Assembly: GCA_029948255.1 (NCBI GenBank)
Contig: JALIZF010001870.1
Coordinates: 898,501 to 962,500 of the forward strand
Direction of reading: 5' to 3'
From: Telmatactis stephensoni
Taxonomy: Eukaryota > Cnidaria > Anthozoa > Actiniaria > Isophelliidae
Length of the DNA: 64,000 nucleotides
This document shows positions 31,601-43,900 of the stretch, in pieces (the stretch's first letter is position 1; every line of letters starts with the position of its first letter). The notes under the pieces are model-generated. The model was given only the letters and a program-made list of their open reading frames with translations. It was not told the origin of the DNA and made no database searches. The position numbers and the translations under genes were made by a program.

Positions 31601-34110
31601 CCAAACATGACCGAACTGTAGCAGCGATGTCAAGTACTCCCAGAGTAGAACACAAATTATATTTGGGAGAAAGTAGTTTGTACATAATTGTACCACATCA
31701 TGGTTATTAATATACTGCTGGTCTTTTTATCACGCCAGACATATACAGTATATGGTCTGTTTTATTTTGTAAATGCCTACCAAATGATCCAATATGATCT
31801 ATAGATAATACATTATAGCTCAGACAATTTAAATTTCTATTCTGTATTTTTTTTACTTTGATTTATGGAAACAAACTGACTTACAAACTGCAGCAGACTG
31901 TTTCAATGTCCAAGTTAAAATGAGTTTGATATTGCTGTTATCACATTGGTAGATTCTAGAAGTACCACAGTTACCTTTCTATGAAATCATTTCAGTACAG
32001 TACATTTCAGTTTCTTAACACAACTTTTCAATACATGGATTACCAGTTTTTAATATGGAGCAGATCAATGATTATAGCAGTAGTCAGTTGCTGATGCTTT
32101 ATTTGAAGAAGTGAAATGTCATACAATATATGCTCATTACCGATACCATATATAGCTCCTCCATGCACATCAATCTGATACTACTACATACAGTAACATC
32201 TTCAATTCAATCCACTTTATCTTGTTTCTGTGAACATGGTTGCACAAAGCTTGTACAAAATATATCATTTTGTACATTCTAAAATATATCATTTTGTACA
32301 TTCTAAAATTATTCTTCAATTGTTGCTAATATAAGGTCTCATAAACATTACTATCATTTCCATGATTATCCATCACTATATTTTGATCTGCTAACATTGA
32401 ACATGAGCATGATTGACAGTAAAGTGCATTCAATATATTAATCATGACATTGTACAAAATACAGATTGCACTAAATATAAGTTAATAATTAAAAAAACCC
32501 ATTTGTTTTCCATTGTGTATTTGGTGTAATTTTGCACCATTTACTAATCCTTGTTTCCTGGCTTAATTATTGAATACACCCTTGTCACCTTATTACGCAA
32601 AGGCAAGAATCTCCTAGTCTTTCTAATCAAAAACAAACATTGTAGATATTGTTAGTTAATTAGTTCGTTTTTAACACGGCTCTCGGGAACGAAGAGCATG
32701 GCTGTAGACACCGTGTATAAATAAAGCTTATATAGTCAAACATAATGTGCAAGCAGTGGTGAAATATTATTAATTTTAAACAAACTACTGATTCAAAAAC
32801 AATATCTCCGTGTCTTACATGTCTGTCCTCAAGTGAAGTTCGCTGCCACAAATCGATCTGCCTCGTGTTCTTGGACGATCAATACATTATAAGTTGATTA
32901 CAATAGCTGGTAAGAAGGTCACCACTAAATTCGAGAATTCGATATTAACGATTTAAAGCAAAGTATCTTGAGATTAAAAGCCAATATAAGTTCGATAAAT
33001 TCCGATTGATAGCGTCCGCCATTTTGTTCTCAATCTCTCGCGACCACAGGAAGCCTCGTGGTCAACAGTGTACCCCAAAGGCTTCTGGGTAATTTGCCGA
33101 TTTGCGACGTTGATAGATAGATTGATAGACCGAAAAGGTAAACCTAGACTCGAGCTACCACAGGTAGCCCGAGTAATTACTTCCAAAAGAACGGATTCTT
33201 TGGTGCAAAAAAATTTGTTTTCGAAAACTATCAAACAACCGTACATGGAGGAAAATTCGCTCAAAAGGCTATCGTGTGAATATAGCACCAATAGGCCTGT
33301 TAGTTCATGGTGTGTTCTCTATTACTGATACAGTTTACTTTGTCATGGGCCGCGGTCAAATGAGGACATTTAACTTTAGTTAACTGCAGGGACAGACCTA
33401 GGATTATCCCTCGAACGATGCATCGTAACAGAAATCACAAACTGTCCAGAGGGTCTTGAGGATATTTTGGAAAGTATCAAGAATAAGAAAGACCAAAGGA
33501 GTATCACGAGGGGGGATGCATACCCTGCACCCCTCCCCAAAATCCGCCCTTGAACTCACTCTTAACAATGGTTGTCAACATGGTAACCATTATTAAAGGG
33601 ATATTAAATACAGTTAAATGTTCTGATAAGACTGTGGTCATTGTCATGCATGTTAGATGGGATGGTTAAAGTTTGAATACGAAAGCACGATGTAAATCCC
33701 CAATGGGTTCGCATTGGAACGTATACATAGGACAACTTCAATCACACTACAAAGATGTACAGTTAAGCTTTTTTTTCAAACATCACAAAGCCAGAAAGCA
33801 AGCTTGCAACACGTTTGCGAGAAGACAATTTATGCATGGAACATTAATGAAGTTATGTACAATAGACATGGAAGACGTTCCAATATTCCAGTCCCGAGAT
33901 ATGCTTCACCTACCACATATACAAAGGAAGAGATTACGACCATAAAGCTCGTAAAACGTTAGTCTTGTTATGAATGATTGAAGTTCATGCAAGACTTGAG
34001 TTCCTTCTATGTGGCAAGTGAAGTACATTTCAGAAGTCGGCTATTCTTTAGAAGGTTCGACTGTTCGACTGGAAAGCTATGACACTTCTCGCCCATACAT
34101 CAATTTCCAT
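31601..34110. other. Intergenic, no gene recognised
   Basis: AT-rich. A short duplication TATATCATTTTGTACATTCTAAAA occurs twice near 32265-32310. GGATGCATACCCTGCACCCC at 33509 is the inverse of a repeat at 43560-43650. Confidence 0.35.
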
Positions 34111-34119
34111 ACACTTCAA

Positions 34120-34225
34120 TACTGTGACGTCACACAGAATATTACGTCATAGGTAAATGACGTCATTCGTGATATGACGTCATTGACACACTGAATAGAT
34201 GCAAACAATGACGTCATTTGTGATG
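34120..34225. promoter_or_regulatory. Cluster of five CRE/ATF-type sites
   Basis: TGACGTCA cores near 34124, 34158, 34174 and 34209, plus TTACGTCAT near 34142, within about 95 bp. Each full site is palindromic, so either strand could be served. No adjacent gene is convincing. Confidence 0.5.
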
Positions 34226-34449
34226 TCGACAGTGCATATATTGAAAAGATGTGGTTACATTGAACGTTGAACAGTGAGTGCAAAGTGAAAGTGAGAGTGC
34301 AGAACAAAGACACGTCACAAGTGCATAAAAAAATTAAAAAACTTTTTATTTCAAAGTTAGATTGCGAATTAAAGTTAATGACAAACGTTACAATCAACTT
34401 TAAATGTAAAAAGAAAAACTGTGTTGGTTTTTATTGTGCTTTGGAAATT

Positions 34450-36152
34450 TAAATTAAATGATACGTTATTCTAAAATTCAATAAAAATAAAAATCTTTAA
34501 AAATAAAATCTGACAGTTATTATGATTGTTAATGCAGGGAATGGTGAGATAATTTAAAACAATCAGAGATCTCACGATGAAAATATCAAAACCTAGTTCA
34601 TTAAATATAGTTTTTAGATTCCACGTTTAACATTCCGTTTATGAATGACACACAAAGTTTACGTATACGTAAGGGCTCGATCTTTCTCGTCGCCCTCGCA
34701 GCGCGTTTAGTTTCGTCATGAACGCTTCATGGTAGCGTCGGAGCGTTGCGTAATGACACAAAATCGAGGCTGCGAGGACGACTAAGTCCTACTGTCGTTG
34801 CGTGAAGAGTGAAGAGCTCCACCCTCTGCCGGATAACAGCATCATGTCAATCGGATTGCTGGGTTTCATGCAATCCTTCGGTAATCAAAAGACAATGAAG
34901 CGGTAGCCATGTTGAATGAACAAACAATAAACGCTAATGAGAAATCTTTTGTTGAAGTTCATCCAAGATGGCTGCCGTGACGTCACATGCAACCCAGCAA
35001 TAAGATTTTAATCTGTGGACAGTGCTGTCCACTCTCCATGTAACAAATTTAATAAGCATTGTTACCAACACACACAAAATTAAAACTGGGATACAGGTTC
35101 CCACAAAATAGTTATGTCAAGTTAATGCGCATGCGTCAAGTAAAGAATGTGCCATGACGTGTCAGTCTAGTGCCAGCTTTCATGTTTTGTCACGGGCGGT
35201 CCTGTGTTCAAAGAATATATTGCGTCACAATTTTACTGAGAGGGGTGGGTTAGGGAAGATGACTTGTCAGGTTGACCTAAATACTCGTCAAGTTAACTGC
35301 TTAACGTCATAACGCGTCGGTTTGATGTCATAATTTGTCAAGTTAACTGACAGAAGTTTTTTTTGATGAGAAATAAGTTGAAGAGCTGTCAGGCACTTTA
35401 ACTTTCTTAATTTCTCATTGATTTATCACAATGCAGAGCGGCCTTTCACAATTTTGAGAAAAAGTTCGTTTGGTAAAGTTCGTCTCTAAACGTTAAGTGT
35501 TTTTAAAACCCCTTAATAAATATTTTTAAGTTATGCATTTATTTTACTTCAGTTGTTTTTAACATAAAGATATATACATTGTTTAGCTAGTTCAGTCACG
35601 TTTAATTCCCTTACTATAATTATATTTTAGTAGCCCTTATCACAGACAACGAGATATCATATTTTTACACGCACGGCTCGACCGCTGACAACTTGTCTCA
35701 AACAGTCACCGGTCGAGCCATGTCATCTGAAATCAGGCTAACGACGAGGATATGGATAATAGAACAACAAGACACTTTAAGGTACATGATACTACCAGGA
35801 TACACTAAAGAGGAAAAGGAGTAGATACAGAAGGTACTAAAATAATTGAGAAGTATACACATGAAAAGAGAACTAAGACGGTTCAAGTGGCAAGACAGTT
35901 CGCAATGCCTTACTGGGATACCATTCCAGTAACTCTTTATAAAAGTTCTGGTCTTACGGGTGAACTTTTGTGGAGAGTTGATAGAAGTGAAAAATTCATG
36001 CCATCTTGGATGAGCTTCAGAGCTTTCTCTTTGTCATCGGTTCATCCAATATGGCTGTCACTTGCTTTTGATATTAAAATGTCTTTTGATTGCAAATGAT
36101 GGAACCCAGCAATTGTGACAAATTAACCATTACATAAATAAATCAATTCTAC
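34450..36152. other. Region 3-prime of PLEKHG5-like gene
   Basis: Probably includes its 3-prime UTR. TGTCAAGTTAACTG occurs twice (35286-35350). A minus-strand frame at 35836-35698 after ATTATTTTAG could be an alternative last exon (ends ..DDMARPVTV); see the finding on the stop/donor overlap. Confidence 0.35.
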
Positions 36153-37997
36153 TTACGATGATTCAAGCATCAGTGAATCTCTCAAATAAAGCTTGGAAGC
36201 TTTTCGCTTGTCGATATTTGGTCCTGACGCAATTCCATCCTTCATTTCACGATCGCTTCGACTTCGGGCTCGTCCCAATCTAAACCTCGAGTGCTTTCTG
36301 GGCTCGTTCCGATCATCTGCCGTGTCCGACGAAGTTCGATTCTTTGTTTGATTTGATTCCGAAGAGTTATTCGATTCATTGTTTTTATTTCGGCCGCTCG
36401 TAAGGTCCCTTCCTATACTCAAGAGGTCTGATAAGGACATACTCTTCTTGCGTAAACGCGGCGTTGAAGATCCTTTATCCGGTACTTGCAGAAGCGGCTT
36501 TTTGACTTTTTCAGGAGGTGTTCTCTCAAGTTCTTTATAATGTTCTCTATTGGGTTTCATTGGCAGACGGGATTCCGTGCTGCTACGTGACGTGGGATAT
36601 GCTCGAGTGGAATCATTCGCATCATCATCATAGTCTTTCGATTCATTTGTACGGCTACCATAATCATCTGAAAGGGTCAGAAAAGCTTTGACTTCAGGTG
36701 AAGTACTTGTTACCGAATCGATTCCCGAGTACGACTTTGAACGCGTCAGACAGTCGGGTCTTCGAGTCATTATCGGTGAAGACCTTCTCGGGAGAGAAAC
36801 CTTTTTCCGTGGTGCCTCCGTGGCTTGCCCACTGTTGATCGCCGATTGTAATTTCTGTTGTGCGATCAAAGGAGATTTGATTTGAGGTGCTTGTTTACTC
36901 GGCGGTTGTTTTAGAGAAATCTCCAGTGTTTCAGAAAGAGATTGCAAGGCTTTCAAACCAGGGCTGGCTCGATTTCGATTTCCCCGTCGAGGGTACGTCG
37001 CCGCTTTGTCATCTTCGACCCCAACCTCTTCCACCGCATCTGCACCACTCAAAGAGTGAGGCCTGACTTCCTTAAGGGGGACTGGAGCTGAGGCTGAGCG
37101 CGTCACAGGACGACCCAGTTGGGCTGCTGTACCTTCATCATAATCATCTGTTCTCGCTTCAAATGATGACGATGCATCGGACGATGGTGAAAAAGGTTCA
37201 CTAGTTTCGCTAACAGCACTTGCAAATGATTCAGAGAATTTATTTGATGACTGAGAAGTTTCAAACGCATTATCCTCAAGTGGTTCTGCCACTGAAGTGC
37301 TAAGCTCTAATGAGTTTTGTAACGACGGATTGGAGCTCATTTCCGACTCCGACTTCGGATCATCGGTAGAAAACGAAGATGACATAGTAGACGCTCGGTA
37401 ATCTTTCGCTAAAGGAAGTCCTTCAGTAACTATTCGTTCCTTAGAAGTTTTCCGAACAAATTTCTTTGGCTCTCTTGGTTCCGAACACGACCGAGACAGC
37501 GATACAGCATCGACTACCTTCGGCCGATCTTGTTGGGGTGCCGAAGATGATCGGGCAACCCTCGTAGCCGAGTCACCACTGCGAAGTCTTTGAAGTTCTG
37601 GGTGAATTGGAGGACATTTTTCGTAAAGGTCTTCCGAAGTTGAAGAAATTGGAATTTCACCTTGTGCACTAGCGGAGTAAGTCGCTGGTGCCGAGACTTT
37701 CCGTCTAGCACCTCCCGAAACTTTTCTCGTCTTTTCTCTGTCGCTATCTTTGTCCTCCTGGTTTTCCATATTCAAATCCGTTATTGATGGATATCTCATT
37801 AATACGGATTGCGGTTCGTTCAGACCCATCTCATCATCAGAGTCGAAAGAAGTGTTAGAGACGTTTGATTGTCTCCGCCTTGGTACTACTGATGGTATAT
37901 GAGTTGATGGACTAATTAGAGCATCACTCGAATCGCTTTCTACTCGACCCATGTGTATTGCTCCACCTTGCCCGAGTTGTGCCACCATCAACAGTTT
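36153..37997 (-). CDS. PLEKHG5: PLEKHG5-like exon 25 (Ser-rich tail, stop)
   Basis: Starts KLLMVAQLGQGG after acceptor CGTTACAG. It codes for 614 residues rich in Ser, Arg and acidic residues with several RSxS-type sites (RSSSAPQ, RSRSDRE). The end ASKLYLRDSLMLESS aligns with the human LYRIRTTLLLNST. The TAA stop overlaps a GTAAGT donor. Confidence 0.88.
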   Translation of the reverse strand, partial: KLLMVAQLGQGGAIHMGRVESDSSDALISPSTHIPSVVPRRRQSNVSNTSFDSDDEMGLNEPQSVLMRYPSITDLNMENQEDKDSDREKTRKVSGGARRKVSAPATYSASAQGEIPISSTSEDLYEKCPPIHPELQRLRSGDSATRVARSSSAPQQDRPKVVDAVSLSRSCSEPREPKKFVRKTSKERIVTEGLPLAKDYRASTMSSSFSTDDPKSESEMSSNPSLQNSLELSTSVAEPLEDNAFETSQSSNKFSESFASAVSETSEPFSPSSDASSSFEARTDDYDEGTAAQLGRPVTRSASAPVPLKEVRPHSLSGADAVEEVGVEDDKAATYPRRGNRNRASPGLKALQSLSETLEISLKQPPSKQAPQIKSPLIAQQKLQSAINSGQATEAPRKKVSLPRRSSPIMTRRPDCLTRSKSYSGIDSVTSTSPEVKAFLTLSDDYGSRTNESKDYDDDANDSTRAYPTSRSSTESRLPMKPNREHYKELERTPPEKVKKPLLQVPDKGSSTPRLRKKSMSLSDLLSIGRDLTSGRNKNNESNNSSESNQTKNRTSSDTADDRNEPRKHSRFRLGRARSRSDREMKDGIASGPNIDKRKASKLYLRDSLMLESS

Positions 37998-40900
37998 CTG
38001 TAACGATAAAGGAAGGTTAAAGAACTATTAGTGTATAGAACGATATCAAGTAAGGAAGGATGTTATGCTTGGTTAGTGCGCGCCCCTCTAAGCAAAAGGT
38101 CCGAGTTCGATTCCCAGCTGCATGCCTTGCATCCGTTTTTAATTCTTTTAATTCCGTGTAGCTTTAGGTAGCTTTAAAATACCTGTACAAGGGAGCACTG
38201 ATGGAGAAAGAGGGGGTAAAGGGCGCACCCTTCAAACATTAAAATTGTTCTTCGAATCAATTCCAAGCAACACACGCTTCAAACTTTACCACGCCTACAG
38301 AAAACAGTGTCTACATTCACCCTGACCTGTGCTTTGCGGATAGCGTCCATCCAGTGTGCAGAATTTTCAGGGCCTGTTCCTTGTAAAGCAAAAGCTTGTA
38401 CAGCAGTGTTGTATTCGTTGACGTAGATAAGAAGGAAAGTGCCTGCAACAAATGCGTTTCTTAATCAGTATTTGAACTATTAATACCACCATACAATATT
38501 TACATCAGTGGAAGTGTTTTTGACTAATGAAAAATGGGAGTATAAATCAATACTTAGCGTACCCAGATCTTTCGACTGATGAACATGAAGTTTGTCAACC
38601 ATCAAGGGCTGTGAAAAGTATACAAAGAAATTACTTTTAGCAGTAGATTTGTAGCCGTTACTGAAACCTGCCAGATTTCTCGACCCTAGAAATCACAGGG
38701 CACGAATCATACAACACCGCACCCAGACCGGTCAGTCCAGGCACTTGTGTCAAAACGCTCATTGAATTAAGTTCTGTATCACGCCGCAACTGGACCGCGC
38801 CTTACGGTTTTTCACAGTAACACCAAATCTGCCATAATGAAGAGTATTACTGAGAGCCCCTCCCACCCACACACTTACCGGTTTTAGAACTCTGTACTTA
38901 TCATTCTTCTTTGCCTTTGTAAGGAGTAGCAGGTCTGTGAACAGGAACACATGGACATCCATCTACAGAAAAAATAGTTACAGCAAATTAGGGCTTGAAA
39001 TTTCAACGGTAGAATGACATAAAATGTGGGTACTTAAAGCAATACTAGTTTACGGCATACTCCAAGGCATATTCCATACTAATCTTACCAAGGTATTGTT
39101 CATAAAAAAGTTGTTGTTGTTTTGGTGTTGTTTTTGATGATACTAATCTTACCAAGTTGTTGTTCATGACCTAATACCTAACGGCATACCTCATGGTGCG
39201 GTTATTGGACTCCCGGCCGACAGTTTTGGGACCTTTTGCTAACCTCGTTATGTAAGATCCCTTTGTAATCTCATTCCACAGAAACCGTCTTGGGAGCCGT
39301 TACTAATCTTGTTCCACATAAACAGTTTTGGGACCCCAAACAATGTTCACTAACTGTTTCATAGGAAAGTGTTTAGGAACTCCCTTACTAACGTCGTTGC
39401 ACAGGGAACAGTCTTAGGCCCCCTAACTCACCTTTCCTTGTTTTTCGACCAGTCTTAGTGGTCCCTCATTAATGACACATCGATGCTGGTCTAAACCTGG
39501 CATCATTTCCATCAAATCAAAACAACTATAGCTCACCAATAACTGTGGATAAATATAACTTGATTAGAGTCACAAATACGAATAGCATTGATGATAGCCA
39601 GCTTTGAAGCATATGTGGTCATGTTTGACTTCTTAAAGGGAATACAAAACTGCGTAAAACAGTGCGTTACGTGAAGTATCTCAGAGTTTTGATTAGAAAA
39701 GGCCTCAACGGCAAACAATCAAAATACTGAGGCATGACACTTCGCATCTCGGCACCGACATTTTCACAGTATAGCAAAAACTACAAAAAGAATCTGTGAT
39801 TTTCCGTTATAGGCTGAAATAGTTTTATATAAGAATATATCGGGTTCTTATTATTGGGTGCTTAATTGCTCAATTTTCAGCCTGGAGGTACGGTAGAATC
39901 CCATTTTCTCAAACCCTCAGTTTCTCGAACCTCTCGATAACTCGAACCACTCGATAACTCGAACCAATTGTATTTCCCTTGGATTTATTTCACGGTAGTT
40001 TTACCCCCGATTTCTAGAACAAATTTCGAACCAATTTTCGATTCCCTTGGCGGTTCGAGAAATTGGGTTTCTTTTATGCTGGTTTTTAATGTATTGCAAG
40101 TCCAACAGAGATACAATAGTCCAGTTTAGATTATCTACATGTTATCTAGCTGAGTTACGAGAACAAAGCAATGGTCATACTGCAATTACATTCCCGTGAC
40201 TTTGAATAAAAGTTTCGGGTCGAGTCTACAAGGCAAGTTTCTGTACATTTCTTGCGCTTTTGGCCCGCTAGCCTCGAATTGAGTTCCTCAGACTTACTTT
40301 TTCCATTTCGTCATTAACGGCCTCAACAACGTTGTAGTTATTAGTGATACGTTTGGCGATGGACTGGAGTTTGTTCTGTTCGTACAAGACTCTCATGGCA
40401 GCGTTAACTTTGCTTAGTAGAGACTCAACCGTTGAAATCTGTGAATTAAGAAGAGTTTGATTTCATGATTAAAAGTTTTATTTGTGGTAGTGATTTATAG
40501 GGTGACTAATGATATTTTTATTTAAATTTATAGAGACTGTCGGATGTAAGGGTCGCTAATGATGATGATGCCAATGATGATACCGATGAAATTTAATGAT
40601 GCTGATGAAATATGATGATGCTGATAAAATACGACGATTCTGATGAAATATGATGACGATGCTGATGAAATATGATGATGCCAATGATGGTGATGAAACA
40701 ATTTCACACTCCATTCCACCAACATCTTTCATCTTTTCACCATAGTTTTCTAATGATGATGATGATGATGACATCCGTTCTCAAAGTATCTCATACCATT
40801 CCACTAATATCATCTTTCATCTTTTCACCATAGTTTTCTAATGATAATGATGATGATAATAATGACGATGATGATGAAATCAGTTTTCAAAGTATCACAT

Positions 40901-43900
40901 ACCATTCCACCAATATCATATTTCATCTTGTCCTCCATAGTTTTCTTCTGTATAGCTTTGAGTAGCAAAGGGTACTTGGTCAACCTTTGCATGGGCTTAA
41001 CCAGGTAGTCTGATAACTTTAGTCTGTTGGAACACAACCGATGATCCTCACACCACTATAAAGATAAAGAAAACAAAAGACTTAGAAAACAATCAAAGTC
41101 TCAAATTTCGGGGTTCAATCTATACTCATTAAGTAGTCCGACACGTTGTAGGAGACTAATCATCAAATGTAAAGCAAAGTGTTGTCTCACACAAACGTAT
41201 GCAAACTATTCGTGGCACATTTCGAATTCCTGAGATTCGCCAAGTTGGATTAACCATGGAAAATCTTACTATTTTGGTACGTGTCTCCAATGTGCGGATG
41301 TGACGCCAGAGAATCTAGAGTTGCTCCAAGACTCGCACGCAAGGGGAATTTCAAATTGTGACTTCCAGCTAGCTACAAGAGCTTTCCATACAATTTTCCT
41401 TGTCGCCTTTCCCTCGAAAACCTCTCATTACCAATCCGATTTGCCAACGGAAAAAATTAACGAACGAATCTTCAACCAAGTTTGGAGTAAGTCTGACCAA
41501 ACATTCCGAAGAAGATTTGAACTTCAGAATTTCCGAAAATACTTCCAAACCGAGATTCGAAGACAAATGCAACAATATCGATGTGGAAGATGGTGGGCAT
41601 ACTGATACAATATAATACAAAGCAACGATTTTAGCTGCTCGTGTAAATAGGGCATATGACGTGAAAGAAATTTCGTCTTTTGGTCTTTTCCCTTACCGTA
41701 ATGTAGGTTTTGAAGTCTTCAACTTCTATCATTTTTCTTTTGAAGTACTTCAGGCAATGGGATTCTTCCGTACAGTAAGTTATGTATGGCTCAAATCTTT
41801 TATCAAACTGTTAATACGAGAAGAAAAAAAAGAGGTAAAGAGTTGCCATGACAACAGTTGTCAAGGGGATACTGGTTAAAAACACAACAGTTGCCATGAC
41901 AACTGTTGTCAGGGGAAATAGTTATAAAAAAACAACTTCATGAGTTACACAATACAAGAGTTGCAATGACGACCAATTTTGAGGGAACAGTTACAAAATA
42001 CAAAGAGATGCCATGACAACCATTGTCAATGAAACAGTCATAAAATACAAGTTACCATGACAACTGTTGTCAAGGGAACAGTAACAAGGTTTGCTTGAGC
42101 TTACCATTGGGAAGCTATCACTCATGTATAACGGGTCGAGTGGGTTCCCTGTTTTTCTGGACTGTGGAGTAATAACATTATGTAGGTCATTAGATTACGT
42201 CTGTCACTGCCATCATTATCCTCTTGGGCTTCCTGTCTCCTATGACCGAGAGAGGACTGAGGCCTGAGGCCCCAGAAGAAAGAGGGGAGGAGAACCCCTT
42301 CATTTCTTGTTGGTCAGGTTGACAAAGGAATCCCATGAAGGGTTGTCTGCGGAGGAGGCTGATCAGAGGTTATAATCTGTACTTACATGTCGAACTACAT
42401 CGCTAAGACAATCCAACCAAAACGATAAGTTTAATTCATAAATATTTTCTATGTTGCTGAACAACTTTGGAATTTCAATCTGAAAGAAAGAATTAAATAC
42501 ATAGTCTAATTCATCTCATAAAATAACCATCATATAACGCGCGCTCTCATTGGCCAAGGGACGCGTATATTGTGAACTCTAAATATGTGCACAGCACGCG
42601 CGCGCTCAGTTTTCGATATTTGGTCAGTGCGATGGAGTGTGCAGGTTTAGAGCACTGGGGTATTGATCAGAACACTGGAGAAGCGTTGAAAAGTACTTGG
42701 GTACGCCTCATGCTTCTCTTAACACTTCTCCCGTGTTCAAATCAATCCCCAAGTGCTCTAAATCTGCACACTGCACGTGCGCGCATTTTCTATCACTTCA
42801 ATCAGTGAGTTTTTCTAGCAACTCAGTTGTTGTTCTATTACTGTACTGCTAACTACGTCATAATATCGCAATAACTTACATCTTGTAAGAATCCTTCATG
42901 TTGCAGATTTCTTAAACAAAGGATAAATAGCTGGAAAAAAAGAGAGAATGGAATTGAAATAAAAGGCATGACTTTTGGTTTAGAATTGTGCTTTTAATTT
43001 CGTCAGTAGGCGCAAATCCCCAAAAATACATTTTTTCTTCTGAGAATATAGAACAGAGTTGCCAATTGGGGCAACTGCAATGCAAGAAATACTAAGAAAT
43101 ACATAGTATATTTTATCGACGGTATAAAGGCGCTGTTACAAGTTGGAACTTTTATCTGAAACTTGTGTCAATCACAAGAAACAAGTTTCAAGAGGAAACA
43201 AGTTTCAAGAGTGGCGTTACATGGCTCAATTTTAATTCTGAAACTTGTCCGCAACAGAAGTTTCTGCAGTTCTACTTTTCGAGAAACTGTCTCGTGAAGG
43301 AGTGTTGAAAAAATTTCAGCTAAATGACCACGTTACACGAATGCAATGCGTTGTGAAACTTGTCTCGCAACAGTGATTAACACAAGTTTCAGATAAAAGT
43401 TTCAGCATGTAAGTAACATATGTCTCACCTTCTTAACTATACTCAGTTTTTCTATGTAAGTTACTTCTGTTGCCAATAACTCCCATATTGCTTCCTGCTG
43501 GTCTTTCTCCTTTTTTGTCATCGACTGTACAAATGAAAGTTTATGATTACTACTCACTCATTAGGCAAGTGTTACAGGTTTCCTCAGAGAGATCAAGGGG
43601 AGGTGGGGGTGCACCCTCCTGAGAGGGCTTTGGGTCTTTTCTTTTTGGTACTTTTACCAAATATCCTCAGGATCCTTTGAACATGTACACTTTCTGATTT
43701 CTATCGCTCCCGGGCCCGGTTGTTCGAAAGTGGATTAGCGTTAACCAAGGATTAATTCCGAATGTTTTCTTTAGAGTTAACCCCGGATTAGCGCTAATCG
43801 TCTTTCGAACAACCGGGCCCTGGACTGGAAATAATCCTTGATCTGTCCCTGGATAGGAATAATCCTTACATCCCAGAACTCTGACTGTGATAGGGACAAG

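Noticed and set aside
33673..33962. Two overlapping plus-strand ORFs of 82-90 codons
   Set aside because: Two frames open together, no recognisable motif and no start context.
34116..34452. Opposing ORFs over the CRE cluster
   Set aside because: Poor composition; the plus frame has no ATG at its start and the minus frame runs through the CRE repeats.
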